Shown here: positions 7,114 to 15,598 of the stretch, piece after piece | Layout of the letters: every line of letters starts with the position of its first letter | Position numbering within the stretch: the first letter of the stretch is position 1 | NCBI GenBank assembly: GCA_023228645.1 | Contig: JALOAT010000062.1 | Location: forward strand, 1-19,282 | Reading direction: 5' to 3' | DNA length: 19,282 bases | Origin: Gammaproteobacteria bacterium | Lineage (GTDB): Bacteria; Pseudomonadota; Gammaproteobacteria; Thiohalomonadales; Thiohalomonadaceae | Position numbers and translations under genes: made by a program | The notes under the pieces: generated by a model | The model's database searches: none | What the model was told of the DNA's origin: nothing | What the model saw: only the letters and a program-made list of their open reading frames with translations

Positions 7114-7118
7114 GTCGC

Positions 7119-10100
7119 ATGCACCGGCAAGCCAGGGATAGCGGCAAGAAGAGCGAAACGGAAACACTCCGGCTGCAACACCGGATCGTCAACTTCGCGC
7201 TGACCGCCATCCTGATCACCGGCCTCACTGTGGGCGTGGCCACGGCCATCCCCGCCTTCCAGTCCGCCAAGGCTGCCGTGGAAGCCGCGGTCGACTACAA
7301 CGTCCGCTTGCAGGGCATGGCGCTCGATCAGTTCACTACGCGGCTCGCGGATATGGCGTTGCAGGTGACCAGCCGCACGGTCATCCGCGACAAGCTCGAC
7401 GACTACGTGCACGGCCGCGTCACCCTCGACGAACTGCGCGGCTTCAGTAAACCCAAACTCGCCGACGCGCTGGCGCTGCACCCGGAGGCGCTCGGCATCC
7501 TGCGCCTCGGACCGGCCGGCGAGACCCTGGTGTCCGTGGGCGAGGTCCCGCCCGCGCCCGCCTGGCCCTCGCCCGAAGGAAACGCCCCGCTGCTCGCGCC
7601 GCCCGTCCACCATCAAGGCGAAAGCTACCTGTTCGCTGCGGCAGCCATACGTAACGCCGACGGCGACCGCATCGGCACCGATGTGGTGGTGTTCCGCGAC
7701 CAGCAGTTTCACCGCATCCTCGGCGATCTCGACGAACTGCTGCCTACAGCGATCATCTATGTGACCGCCGCCGGCGGGCACACCTTCAAGCGCGCCAAGG
7801 GCAGCCTGGTGCCGGAACAATCCCCGGCCGAACTGCTTGACCGGATGGACGAGACGAGCCGTGGCGCGGTGCACACCGGAGACTGGCTCACCTTCCGCAC
7901 GTCGCTCGCAGGCGGCTGGCTGCTGACGGTGAGCGTGCCGGAGAGTGCCGTGTACGCACCCGCGCTGGAGGAACTTCTGCCGCCTGCATTGACCGTGCTG
8001 GTCATGCTGTTTGCAGCCTCGCTCGGTACTCATCGCCTGATGCGTCCACTCGCGGCCCGCGCCGTGCGCCTGGCAAGGCGCCTGCAATCGACGGGGGCGG
8101 AGCAGCGCGCCCTGCTCGAGTACGCGCACAGCTTCATTTTCCGTGTCACCGCTGGCCAGCTCGGCTTCGTCTCGCCCAACGTTACGGAAGTGCTGGGCTG
8201 TCGCCCCGAAGAACTGGCCGGCGAGATCTCGGAACGTCTCATCGCACCGGTACGCCATGTGGCCACCGAGGGTGAGATCCCGCCTTATCACCTGCGTACC
8301 TCCCATGTGGACGGCCGGCCGGTCATCCTCGAAATCAACGCCCACGTAACACGCAATGCAGAAGGCGACCTGCAAGTGCTCGGCGTCGCGCGTGACGTGA
8401 CCGCGCGCATCAAGGCGCAGGAGGCCCTGCGCGCCAGCGAGGAGCGGTTACGCACCCTCATCAACGCAGGCCCGGATCTGATCTGCTTCAAGGACGGCGA
8501 AGGGCGCTGCCTGGAAGTGAACAGTGCGGGGCTCGCGCTGCTGGGGCTCGACGAGGCCGACTGCCTGGGCCGCAGCCATACCGAGCTCATGAGCCGGGTA
8601 TCCGCACCGCTGGCCGAGGTGTTGCAGCGCCTGGCGACGCATGACGAGCAGGCCTGGCAGGCGCGCATGCCCCTGCGCCTGGAAGAGGTCGTACCGGACG
8701 AGCACGGCGAGCGTGTGCTCGACACCATCCGCGTGCCGCTGTTCGGCGCCGATGGCGCGCGCCGCGGCCTGTTGATGCTGGGACGCGACGTTACCGAACA
8801 GATGCGCGCCGAGCGTGAACTGGCGCGCTCCGCGGCCGAGTGGACCTCGGCCATGGACTTCCTGGAAGACGCCGTGTTTCTGGTCGATCTGGAACACCGT
8901 GTCATCCGCGCCAACCGGGCTGCCTGCCGCTTGACCGACAGTACACCTGAGCAGCTGGTCGGGCGTCCGCTCGCCGAGCTCATCCATCCGCTGGGAGTGC
9001 CGCAGCCTTGCAGCCTCTGTGAAGCCCTGGTGGAGCGGCGCGATGCATTCATCACCCTGGAACTGGACCACCCGGGCAACTCCTTCAACCGGCCGGTCGA
9101 GGTCATGGTCAAGGTGGTGCCTGACGGCGACGGTAGGGTGGTGCGCTGCCTGGTCGGCATCCACGACCTGTCGCGCACACGCCAAACCGAAGAGGAATTG
9201 CGGCTCGCCGCGACCGTGTTCGAAGGCAGTCACGAGGGCGTGGTGATCACCGATGCGGAGCGTCGCGTGCTGCGCGTGAATGCGGCCTTCACCCAGATCA
9301 CCGGGGTCGACACCGACGCGGCCCTCGGCCGTACGGTGGAGGACATCCTCTGTGTGGATCCGGCGGAGCATGCCCGCCAGCAATACATCCACGATACCGT
9401 GACCGAGCAGGGGTTGTGGCAGGGCGAGGCATGGTACCGGCGCGAGAGCGGCGAAATCTTCCCGGCCTGGCACCGCATCAGTGTGGTGCACGATCACCGC
9501 GGCGAGGTACTGCATTACATCAATCTGTTCACCGACATCACCGAGAAGAAGCTGTCGGAAGAGCGCATTCACCACCTTGCGCACTACGACGTGCTCACCG
9601 AACTGCCGAACCGGCTCCTGTTCAATGACCGGTTGACCCATTCCATGGAGCGCGCGCAGCGCACCGGCGGCAAGGTGGGCCTGCTGTTCATGGACATCGA
9701 TCACTTCAAGAACGTGAACGATACCCTCGGCCACCAATGCGGTGACCGCCTCCTGCAAATCGTCGCCGAGCGCCTGCGCGGCGCAGTGCGCGACGAAGAC
9801 ACGGTGGCGCGCCTCGGCGGCGACGAGTTCACCGTGGTGCTGGAAGGTCTTGCCGACGTGCAGGATGCCGGCACCGTGGCTGCCAAGATCCTCGGTGCCG
9901 TAGCCGAGCCCGTCAACCTGGACGGCCACGAACTGGTGGTGCGCGCGAGCATCGGTATCAGCATCTTCCCGGACGACGGCGGCGACGGGCAGGTGCTGGT
10001 GCGCAATGCCGATGCCGCCATGTACCGCGCCAAGGAGCAGGGGCGCAACACCTACCAGTTCTACACCCCGGAACTGACCCGCGCCTCGTTCGAGCGGCTC

Positions 10101-10889
10101 GATCTGGAAAACGCCCTACGGCGAGCGGTGGAGCGCGGCGAGCTGTTCCTGCACTATCAGCCGCAGGTGGCCATGCCGTCCGGCCGCATCGTCGGTGCCG
10201 AGGCGCTGCTGCGCTGGAATCACCCCACCAGGGGCGCGATCCCGCCGAGCCTGTTCGTGCCGCTCGCGGAGGATGCCGGCCTCATGGGCACCCTCGGCAC
10301 CTGGGTCATCGAGACCGCCTGCATGCAGTTGCGTGCTTGGCGCGATGAGGGCGTACCGTTGCGGCGCATGGCCGTGAACCTGTCCGGCCAGCAGATCATC
10401 CGTGGCGGGCTGGTGGAGGCGGTGCGCGACATCCTCGAACGCACGGGCGTGGACCCGGTGGACCTGGAACTGGAGATTACCGAGACCTTCGTGATGGCCC
10501 ATCTAAGTGACGGCCTGGAGACGCTGCACGCCCTCAAGGGGCTCGGCATCATGCTGGCCATCGACGATTTCGGTACCGGCTACTCATCGCTGTCATACCT
10601 CAAGCGCCTGCCTATCGATCGCCTGAAGATCGACCGCTCGTTTGTCAAAGATATACCGGCCGATCGCGACGACATGGCCATCGCCGCCACCATCATCGCC
10701 ATGGCGCACAATTTGGATTTGCAGGTGATCGCCGAAGGCGTCGAGCACACGGCACAGCTGGATTTCCTGTGCCGTCACCGCTGCGACGAGGTACAGGGTT
10801 ATCTCTACGGCAAGCCGGTTTCCGCCGAGGCGTTCCGCGCCCTCTTCGATGCCAAAGCGCGCGTTGAAGCCGTGGACGCTTCAGGGTGA
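7119..10889 (+). CDS. Membrane PAS(x4)-GGDEF-EAL cyclic-di-GMP signalling protein
   Basis: A 1256-residue inner-membrane protein. Order: TM1 (about 22-47), a periplasmic Cache-like sensor (about 48-280), TM2 (about 286-307), four PAS domains (about 328-432, 441-562, 574-692, 696-812), GGDEF (about 820-982) and EAL (about 994-1240). The GGDEF motif is intact at 900-904, with an RxxD inhibitory site (RDED) five residues before it. The EAL domain keeps EAL at 1028-1030, VNLS, LEITET, DDFGTG (1149-1154), LKIDRSF, AEGVE and QGYLYGKP, so both synthesis and hydrolysis of c-di-GMP look possible. PAS3 contains a CSLC pair within PQPCSLCEAL. The frame is open upstream inside folA. ATG 7119 is chosen because it follows folA directly; a TTG at 7110 overlapping the folA stop is an alternative. 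No clear Shine-Dalgarno sequence is seen. Confidence 0.93.
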   Translation: MHRQARDSGKKSETETLRLQHRIVNFALTAILITGLTVGVATAIPAFQSAKAAVEAAVDYNVRLQGMALDQFTTRLADMALQVTSRTVIRDKLDDYVHGRVTLDELRGFSKPKLADALALHPEALGILRLGPAGETLVSVGEVPPAPAWPSPEGNAPLLAPPVHHQGESYLFAAAAIRNADGDRIGTDVVVFRDQQFHRILGDLDELLPTAIIYVTAAGGHTFKRAKGSLVPEQSPAELLDRMDETSRGAVHTGDWLTFRTSLAGGWLLTVSVPESAVYAPALEELLPPALTVLVMLFAASLGTHRLMRPLAARAVRLARRLQSTGAEQRALLEYAHSFIFRVTAGQLGFVSPNVTEVLGCRPEELAGEISERLIAPVRHVATEGEIPPYHLRTSHVDGRPVILEINAHVTRNAEGDLQVLGVARDVTARIKAQEALRASEERLRTLINAGPDLICFKDGEGRCLEVNSAGLALLGLDEADCLGRSHTELMSRVSAPLAEVLQRLATHDEQAWQARMPLRLEEVVPDEHGERVLDTIRVPLFGADGARRGLLMLGRDVTEQMRAERELARSAAEWTSAMDFLEDAVFLVDLEHRVIRANRAACRLTDSTPEQLVGRPLAELIHPLGVPQPCSLCEALVERRDAFITLELDHPGNSFNRPVEVMVKVVPDGDGRVVRCLVGIHDLSRTRQTEEELRLAATVFEGSHEGVVITDAERRVLRVNAAFTQITGVDTDAALGRTVEDILCVDPAEHARQQYIHDTVTEQGLWQGEAWYRRESGEIFPAWHRISVVHDHRGEVLHYINLFTDITEKKLSEERIHHLAHYDVLTELPNRLLFNDRLTHSMERAQRTGGKVGLLFMDIDHFKNVNDTLGHQCGDRLLQIVAERLRGAVRDEDTVARLGGDEFTVVLEGLADVQDAGTVAAKILGAVAEPVNLDGHELVVRASIGISIFPDDGGDGQVLVRNADAAMYRAKEQGRNTYQFYTPELTRASFERLDLENALRRAVERGELFLHYQPQVAMPSGRIVGAEALLRWNHPTRGAIPPSLFVPLAEDAGLMGTLGTWVIETACMQLRAWRDEGVPLRRMAVNLSGQQIIRGGLVEAVRDILERTGVDPVDLELEITETFVMAHLSDGLETLHALKGLGIMLAIDDFGTGYSSLSYLKRLPIDRLKIDRSFVKDIPADRDDMAIAATIIAMAHNLDLQVIAEGVEHTAQLDFLCRHRCDEVQGYLYGKPVSAEAFRALFDAKARVEAVDASG

Positions 10890-10906
10890 GCGTCCCCCGG
10901 CAGTGC

Positions 10907-11132
10907 AACGCGGAGGACGCGGAGTTAGACGTGTAGAAAGGGAAGCTGCGTCACATCACCCGGATGAAGCACGCGCGCCATGTCGATCCCGCTGCGTATC
11001 GCGAATGCTACGTGACAACCCTCGGCAGGTATCACCGCGAGTATCACGTAGCTTCGCAACGTGACCAATGGGATGGCAACACGGACGCCCCTTTCATCTC
11101 CGCGTCCTCCGCGTCTCCGCGTGCTCTGCGTT
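10907..11132. repeat. Inverted-repeat-bounded intergenic element A
   Basis: The 18-base left end AACGCGGAGGACGCGGAG (10907-10924) recurs inverted at 11098-11114 (17 bases match), followed by further CTCCGCG/CTCTGCG units to about 11132. The ends are built of 8-9-base units of the type GCGGAGGAC. The element fills the gap between the convergent GGDEF-EAL and chemoreceptor genes. It contains the second copy of the ACGTGAC hairpin repeat. No open frame of note and no flanking direct repeat were seen. Confidence 0.7.
11007..11065. repeat. ACGTGAC repeat, copy 2
   Basis: GCTACGTGAC (11007-11016) is inverted at 11043-11052 (9 of 10 bases), and ATCACGT (11043-11049) also pairs with ACGTGAC (11059-11065) except at the last base. 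The right half, ACGTAGCTTCGCAACGTGAC (11046-11065), matches copy 1 (169-188) in 19 of 20 bases. The left hairpin of copy 1 is not preserved here. It lies inside intergenic element A. Confidence 0.7.
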
Positions 11133-11174
11133 TGATCGCGGACGAAGGCTCCCCATATTCAGGACGTGATCCCC

Positions 11175-12686
11175 TCAGGGGCCGGTGCGCAGCCGGTCCA
11201 GATTCGCAAGTACCTGCTCTGTGGGCTCGTCCAGGCTGTGCAGAAGTTCCTGCGCCTCCGCAGCTTCTCCGGCGGCGTGGAGTTCCACGATACGCCGGGC
11301 CGTGGCATGGATCTGGCGATGTGGTTCCTCGATGGCGCGGAACTCCGGGCGATCGCCGAACAGCGCCTTACCGGCATTGTCGTACCATTTACCGAACCGG
11401 CAGGAGTGGTGATCGGTGACTTCCTCGGGACGCATCTGCACGCGTCCGAGCAGCAGCTCGGCGAGGCGCTTTTTCCACAGCACGTGATCCGACTTGGCGA
11501 CCATCACGGCCTGGTCCGGGATCTGGAAGGCCTCGAGGATGCGCAGCTGGTTGCCGACCAGGCCGTTCATCTTCTCGATGGCGTCCACGGTCCGGTAGGC
11601 CTCCTGGGTGTTGCCGGTGGCCAGGGTGGCGATGACCTGGATGCTGTTGACGATGTCTTCGGTGGCCTGCTGCTGTTCACCGACCGCCTCGGCGATCTGG
11701 CGGATCTGCCGCGTGGCCATGCCGATGCCCTCGCGGATGGCGTCGAAGGCGTCGCGGGTGCGATCCGTCGCGGTGCGGCCGCTTTCCACGCGGGCCACGC
11801 TGGTCTCCATGGAGGCGATGACCTCGGCGATCTGCTTCTGGATGGCGCCGATGGTGGCATCGATCTCGCGCGTGGCAGCCGTGCTGCGCGCGGCCAGGTT
11901 GCGGACCTCGTCGGCGACCACGGCGAAACCGCGCCCGTGCTCGCCGGCGCGCGCCGCCTCGATGGCCGCGTTGAGGGCGAGCAAGTTGGTCTGCTCGGCG
12001 ATGCCGCCGATGACACCGCTGATTTCGCCGATGCGCTGGGACGATTTACCCAGTGCTTCTACCTGAGCGGCGGCAGCGCTTACTGCATCGGTGAGCTGCG
12101 CCATGGAGGTGGTGGTCTCGCCGACACGCAGCTCCCCTTCGTGCACCACATCCGCCGCGCTCTGCGCGGCGCTGTCCGCCTCGCCGGCGCTGTGGGCGAT
12201 ACCCGACAGGGACGCGGCGATCTGGTTGCTCGCCTCGGAGATGCTGCGCACGTGGGCTTCTTCCTGCTCCACGTTGAACACCACCTTGGCGGCGGCGGTG
12301 ACCGTGTCGAAACTCGAAGTGGCCACGTTCACGGTGTTGTCGAGCACGCGCGTCATCATGCCGCGGTTGGCGTCGATGGAGTGGTTGACGTCTTCGAGCA
12401 TGCGCCCGAACTCGCCGCGGTAACGGTGTTCGATGTGCGCAGTGAGATCGCCTTCGGCGACCCTTCGCAGCACCCGGCCCACCATGTCCAGCGGCGCGAG
12501 CAGGCCGCGCATGAAGAGCCCGAGCAGGATCACGTCGAAGACCAGCAACGCAGCGACCCAGGCGAGGAGCCCCGGCCCTACAAGCTGTTCGGCAAGCAGG
12601 TGGCCCCACAGGAGCACGTATGGAAAACCGATGAGCGTCGCCAGCACGGCAACGTTGAACCGCAGTGAATGTTGAGGCAACAGCAT
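11175..12686 (-). CDS. Methyl-accepting chemotaxis protein with C-terminal CZB zinc-binding domain
   Basis: A 503-residue chemoreceptor. Two closely spaced hydrophobic segments (about 9-31 and 39-60) leave almost no periplasmic domain. A HAMP region (about 61-115) and a long coiled-coil signalling domain follow, with the hairpin tip IGGIAEQTNLLALNAAIEAA (226-245) that contacts CheA and CheW. At the C-terminus is a chemoreceptor zinc-binding (CZB) domain: HVLWKKRL (401-408), CRFGKWY (429-435) and EPHRQIH (454-460), giving the expected His401, Cys429, His456, His460 zinc site. CZB domains are known from other bacteria to sense zinc or oxidants through the Cys-Zn pair, so a cytoplasmic signal is likely here. 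The ATG is preceded by AAGGGGGG, 6 bases before it. Its stop is within a CCCCTCAGGGG palindrome (11171-11181). Confidence 0.95.
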   Translation of the reverse strand: MLLPQHSLRFNVAVLATLIGFPYVLLWGHLLAEQLVGPGLLAWVAALLVFDVILLGLFMRGLLAPLDMVGRVLRRVAEGDLTAHIEHRYRGEFGRMLEDVNHSIDANRGMMTRVLDNTVNVATSSFDTVTAAAKVVFNVEQEEAHVRSISEASNQIAASLSGIAHSAGEADSAAQSAADVVHEGELRVGETTTSMAQLTDAVSAAAAQVEALGKSSQRIGEISGVIGGIAEQTNLLALNAAIEAARAGEHGRGFAVVADEVRNLAARSTAATREIDATIGAIQKQIAEVIASMETSVARVESGRTATDRTRDAFDAIREGIGMATRQIRQIAEAVGEQQQATEDIVNSIQVIATLATGNTQEAYRTVDAIEKMNGLVGNQLRILEAFQIPDQAVMVAKSDHVLWKKRLAELLLGRVQMRPEEVTDHHSCRFGKWYDNAGKALFGDRPEFRAIEEPHRQIHATARRIVELHAAGEAAEAQELLHSLDEPTEQVLANLDRLRTGP

Positions 12687-12754
12687 GGCATTCCCCCCTT
12701 GGTCCGGGACCTTGGCTGCCCCGGGCTGTTCCGGCTCTGGGCGCCGGAACCGGC

Positions 12755-12760
12755 AGTATA
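12755..12760 (-). promoter_or_regulatory. Candidate -10 (TATACT) for the chemoreceptor gene
   Basis: On the minus strand TATACT spans 12760-12755, between apaH and the chemoreceptor, which would give a leader of about 60 bases. A GCCGG-AA-CCGGC palindrome (12743-12754) lies immediately downstream, over the expected start site. No convincing -35 is seen. It suggests the receptor can be transcribed independently of apaH. Confidence 0.35.
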
Positions 12761-12782
12761 ACGCCGGTCGTTGTGTGGAAAT

Positions 12783-13619
12783 CTACTGGTGGCCCGGGGC
12801 GCAGGCGCCGACGCAGGGCAGGGAGGTGGCGGGAACGGCGGGGTCGTCCAGGTGAACGGCGGTGAGTGCGCCGCCCCACAGGCAGCCGGTGTCGATGCCG
12901 AGCACGTCCGCACCGCGGTGCAGGCCGAGGGTGGACCAGTGCCCGAACACGATGCGCTGTCCGGCGCTCTGCCGTCCCGGCACCTCGAACCAGGGCAGCA
13001 GGTCCGGCGTGGCCTGCGGGGCACCCTTGGGGGCCAGGCTGAGGGCGCCGTCCGCGGTGCAGTAGCGCAGCCGCGTGAGGCAGTTCACCGTGAAGCGCAG
13101 GCGGTCCCAGCCGCGCAGGCCCGGGTCCCAGCGGTGCGGCTCGTTGCCGTACATGTGGTCGACGAAGGCGGGGAAATCCGGACCGCGCAGGGCCGATTCC
13201 ACTTCGGCGGCGCAGGCCCGCGCGGTGGCGAGGTCCCACTGGGGCGGCAGGCCCGCGTGCACCAGGGTCCAGCCCAGAGCGGCGTCATGATGCAGCAGCG
13301 GCCGGTGGCGCAGCCAGTCGAGCAGGTCGTCGCGATCGGCGGCGGCGAGGATGGGGCCGAGGGTGCCGTTGGTCTTGAAGTGGCGATGCTTGCCGAGCCA
13401 CACGGCCAGCAGGTGCAGGTCGTGATTGCCGAGCACGGTGACCGCGGCGTCGCCCAGGCCCCGCACGAAGCGCAGTACCTCCAGGGATTTGGGGCCGCGG
13501 TTAACCAGGTCGCCGCACAGCCACAGGCGGTCGTGCGCAGGGTCGAAGCCGAGCCGGTCGAGCAGGGCGCGCAGCTCATCGTAGCAGCCCTGGAGATCAC
13601 CGATTGCGTAGACGGCCAT
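12783..13619 (-). CDS. apaH: Symmetrical bis(5'-nucleosyl)-tetraphosphatase (diadenosine tetraphosphatase)
   Basis: Hydrolyses Ap4A to two ADP and removes NpnN caps from RNA. The 278 residues align along their whole length with E. coli ApaH. The metallophosphatase motifs are GDLQGC (7-12), GDLVNRGP (36-43), GNHDLHL (64-70), HAGLPPQWDL (121-130) and GHW (226-228), plus the GIDTGCLWGG segment near the end. The first motif has Gln in place of the GDxHG His, a form I also associate with other ApaH proteins. Unlike the usual apaG-apaH pair, apaG is 3.4 kb away here. It is divergent from the acyl-CoA ligase gene (79-base gap) and upstream of the chemoreceptor on the same strand. No Shine-Dalgarno sequence is visible before the ATG. 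Confidence 0.96.
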   Translation of the reverse strand: MAVYAIGDLQGCYDELRALLDRLGFDPAHDRLWLCGDLVNRGPKSLEVLRFVRGLGDAAVTVLGNHDLHLLAVWLGKHRHFKTNGTLGPILAAADRDDLLDWLRHRPLLHHDAALGWTLVHAGLPPQWDLATARACAAEVESALRGPDFPAFVDHMYGNEPHRWDPGLRGWDRLRFTVNCLTRLRYCTADGALSLAPKGAPQATPDLLPWFEVPGRQSAGQRIVFGHWSTLGLHRGADVLGIDTGCLWGGALTAVHLDDPAVPATSLPCVGACAPGHQ

Positions 13620-13686
13620 GAGTGAAACGTTTTCCGGGAAATTTTCGCGATCTTATCAGGCGTCGCCTGCGGGCTGCGCTTGCCGG

Positions 13687-13692
13687 TAATAT
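13687..13692 (+). promoter_or_regulatory. Candidate -10 (TAATAT) directly before the acyl-CoA ligase start
   Basis: TAATAT ends 6 bases before the ATG at 13699, in the context GCCGGTAATATCCGCCCATG. This closely resembles the sequence before lgt. Initiation would fall on the ATG, giving a leaderless transcript, which fits the lack of a Shine-Dalgarno sequence. No -35 is evident. Confidence 0.35.
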
Positions 13693-13698
13693 CCGCCC

Positions 13699-15543
13699 AT
13701 GACGCACGCCCTGGATGTCATCACCGCGACCGAAGCCGGCACTCTGTTCGGGTTGTTCCGCGAGCGCCTGCGCCGCAGCCCGCACGCCGTCGCCTACCGC
13801 GATTACGACCGCAACGGCGCCGCCTGGATCACCCTCACCTGGGCGCAGCTGGCCGCGCGCGTGGCCAGCTGGCAGCAGGCCCTCGCCGGTGAGGGGCTTG
13901 CACCGGGCGCCCGCGTCGCCGTATCGCTGCGCAACGGCGTGGACTGGGTGACCTTCGACCTTGCGGCCCTCGGCCTCGGGCTCGTCACCGTGCCGCTCTA
14001 CACCGACGACCGCCCGGATAACGTCGGCTTCATCCTTGCCGACGCCGAGGCGTCGTTGCTGCTGGTACAGGATGGGTTGCGCTACCGCCGCCTCGCCGCC
14101 GCCCTCGGTCATGACCACCTGCAGCGCATCCTGGTGCTGGAGTCGCGCATGGACGACGTCCCCGTTGCCGATCCGCGCCTACGCCAGGTGGCGGACTGGC
14201 TTCCCGAGCGAGGCGAACTGCGCCACGGGGTCGACGACCCGCACGCACTCGCGACGCTGGTGTATACCTCGGGCACTACGGGCCGACCCAAGGGCGTGAT
14301 GCTGAGTCATCACAACATCCTCGCGGTGGTGGAGAGCGGCCTTCAGGCGGTGGACGTTTGCCCCCGCGACCGGTTTCTCTCCTTCCTGCCCCTGTCCCAT
14401 GCCTTCGAGCGTTCGGTGGGCTATTACCTGCCCATGGCGGCCGGCGCCCAGGTGGTCTTTGCGCGCTCGGTGGCCACGCTCGCCGACGACCTGGCCGGCC
14501 AGCGGCCCACCGTGCTCACGGCGGTGCCGCGCATTTTCGAGCGCATCCACGCGCGCCTCACCACGCAGCTCGCCGCGGCCGCGCCCCTGAAGCGCAGGTT
14601 GTTCGAGGCCACCGTGCGCGTCGGCTGGTCGCGTTTTCTCCACGGGCAGGGCCGCGGTCCCTGGCGCGCCTCCCATGTGCTGTGGCCGTGGCTCGATGCC
14701 CTGGTGGCGCGCCAGGTGCGCGCGCGCCTGGGCGGACGGCTGCGCCTGGTGGTGAGCGGCGGCGCGCCGCTGGCGGCGGAGGTGGCGCGGGTGTTCATCG
14801 GCCTCGGCGTGCCCGTGTTGCAGGGCTACGGGCTCACCGAGACGGCCCCGCAACTGAGCGTGAACCGCCTGGATGACAACGACCCGGCCAGCGTGGGCCG
14901 GCCGCTGCCCGGCGTGCAGGTGCGCCTGGGCGAGCACCAGGAACTGCTGGTGCGCGGCCCGGGCGTGACGCGCGGCTACTGGAACAACCCGGCGGCGACC
15001 GCCGCGCTGCTGCGCGACGGCTGGCTGCACACCGGCGATCAGGTGCGCCTGGCGCACGGGCGCATCTACATCACCGGGCGCATCAAGGACATCCTGGTGC
15101 TCTCCAACGGCGAGAAGGTGCCGCCGGCGGAGATGGAGCTGGCCATCCAGCTCGACCCCTTGTTCGAGCAGGTGATGGTGGTCGGCGAGGGCCGGCCCTT
15201 CCTGGCCGCCCTGATCGTCTTCAATGAAGACCTCTGGCGCGCCTTCGCCGGCGAGCACGGGCTCGACGCGGACGACCCGTTGAGCCTTACCGACAGGCGC
15301 GTGCTGCACGAGGTGTTGCAACGGGTGCAGCATCAGTTGCACGCCTTTCCGGCATGGGCCAAGGTGCGGCGCGTGCATCTCAGCCGCGAGCCCATGACGG
15401 TGGACAACGGCCTGCTCACGCCCACCCTCAAGATGCGTCGCGCCGCCGTGCAGGCACGCTATCTGCCCGCGCTGGAGGCCATCTTCGCCGACCCGCTGGC
15501 CGGCGGCGCAGAGCCGGCGCCGCGCGCGGCCCGGCGGGGCTGA
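13699..15543 (+). CDS. Long-chain fatty acid-CoA ligase (AMP-dependent synthetase)
   Basis: Activates a fatty acid to acyl-AMP and then acyl-CoA. The 614 residues hold the complete ANL-family set: the P-loop YTSGTTGRPKG (189-199), LPLSHAFER (230-238), SGGAPL (353-358), YGLTET (377-382), TGD (445-447), the hinge GRIKDILVLSNGEKVPP (460-476), and a C-terminal TPTLKMRR (574-581) with the catalytic lysine at 578. Overall it resembles the FAA1/FadD15-type ligases (around 600 residues) rather than E. coli FadD. There is no membrane segment, so it is probably cytoplasmic or membrane-associated. The Ala/Arg-rich tail after about residue 595 is not conserved in the fold. A 55-base gap precedes the small membrane protein gene. 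Exact chain-length preference is not readable. Confidence 0.92.
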   Translation: MTHALDVITATEAGTLFGLFRERLRRSPHAVAYRDYDRNGAAWITLTWAQLAARVASWQQALAGEGLAPGARVAVSLRNGVDWVTFDLAALGLGLVTVPLYTDDRPDNVGFILADAEASLLLVQDGLRYRRLAAALGHDHLQRILVLESRMDDVPVADPRLRQVADWLPERGELRHGVDDPHALATLVYTSGTTGRPKGVMLSHHNILAVVESGLQAVDVCPRDRFLSFLPLSHAFERSVGYYLPMAAGAQVVFARSVATLADDLAGQRPTVLTAVPRIFERIHARLTTQLAAAAPLKRRLFEATVRVGWSRFLHGQGRGPWRASHVLWPWLDALVARQVRARLGGRLRLVVSGGAPLAAEVARVFIGLGVPVLQGYGLTETAPQLSVNRLDDNDPASVGRPLPGVQVRLGEHQELLVRGPGVTRGYWNNPAATAALLRDGWLHTGDQVRLAHGRIYITGRIKDILVLSNGEKVPPAEMELAIQLDPLFEQVMVVGEGRPFLAALIVFNEDLWRAFAGEHGLDADDPLSLTDRRVLHEVLQRVQHQLHAFPAWAKVRRVHLSREPMTVDNGLLTPTLKMRRAAVQARYLPALEAIFADPLAGGAEPAPRAARRG

Positions 15544-15598
15544 AACACACGCGGCCTCCCGCTCTATCCTTCAAGCTAAGGCCACAGGACGCTTACCT

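Noticed and set aside
6990..7118. A longer N-terminus for the GGDEF-EAL protein, starting inside folA
   Set aside because: The extra 43 residues are Arg/Pro-rich, overlap folA in another frame and precede a normal cytoplasmic stub before TM1. The ATG at 7119 is more likely.
10907..11132. The repeated GCGGAGGAC units as a CRISPR array
   Set aside because: Units are 8-9 bases, adjacent and imperfect, with no unique spacers of constant length. The arrangement is inverted ends, not direct repeats with spacers.
11171..11181. CCCCTCAGGGG palindrome at the chemoreceptor stop as an intrinsic terminator
   Set aside because: The stem is only five bases with a one-base centre, and there is no run of U on either strand.
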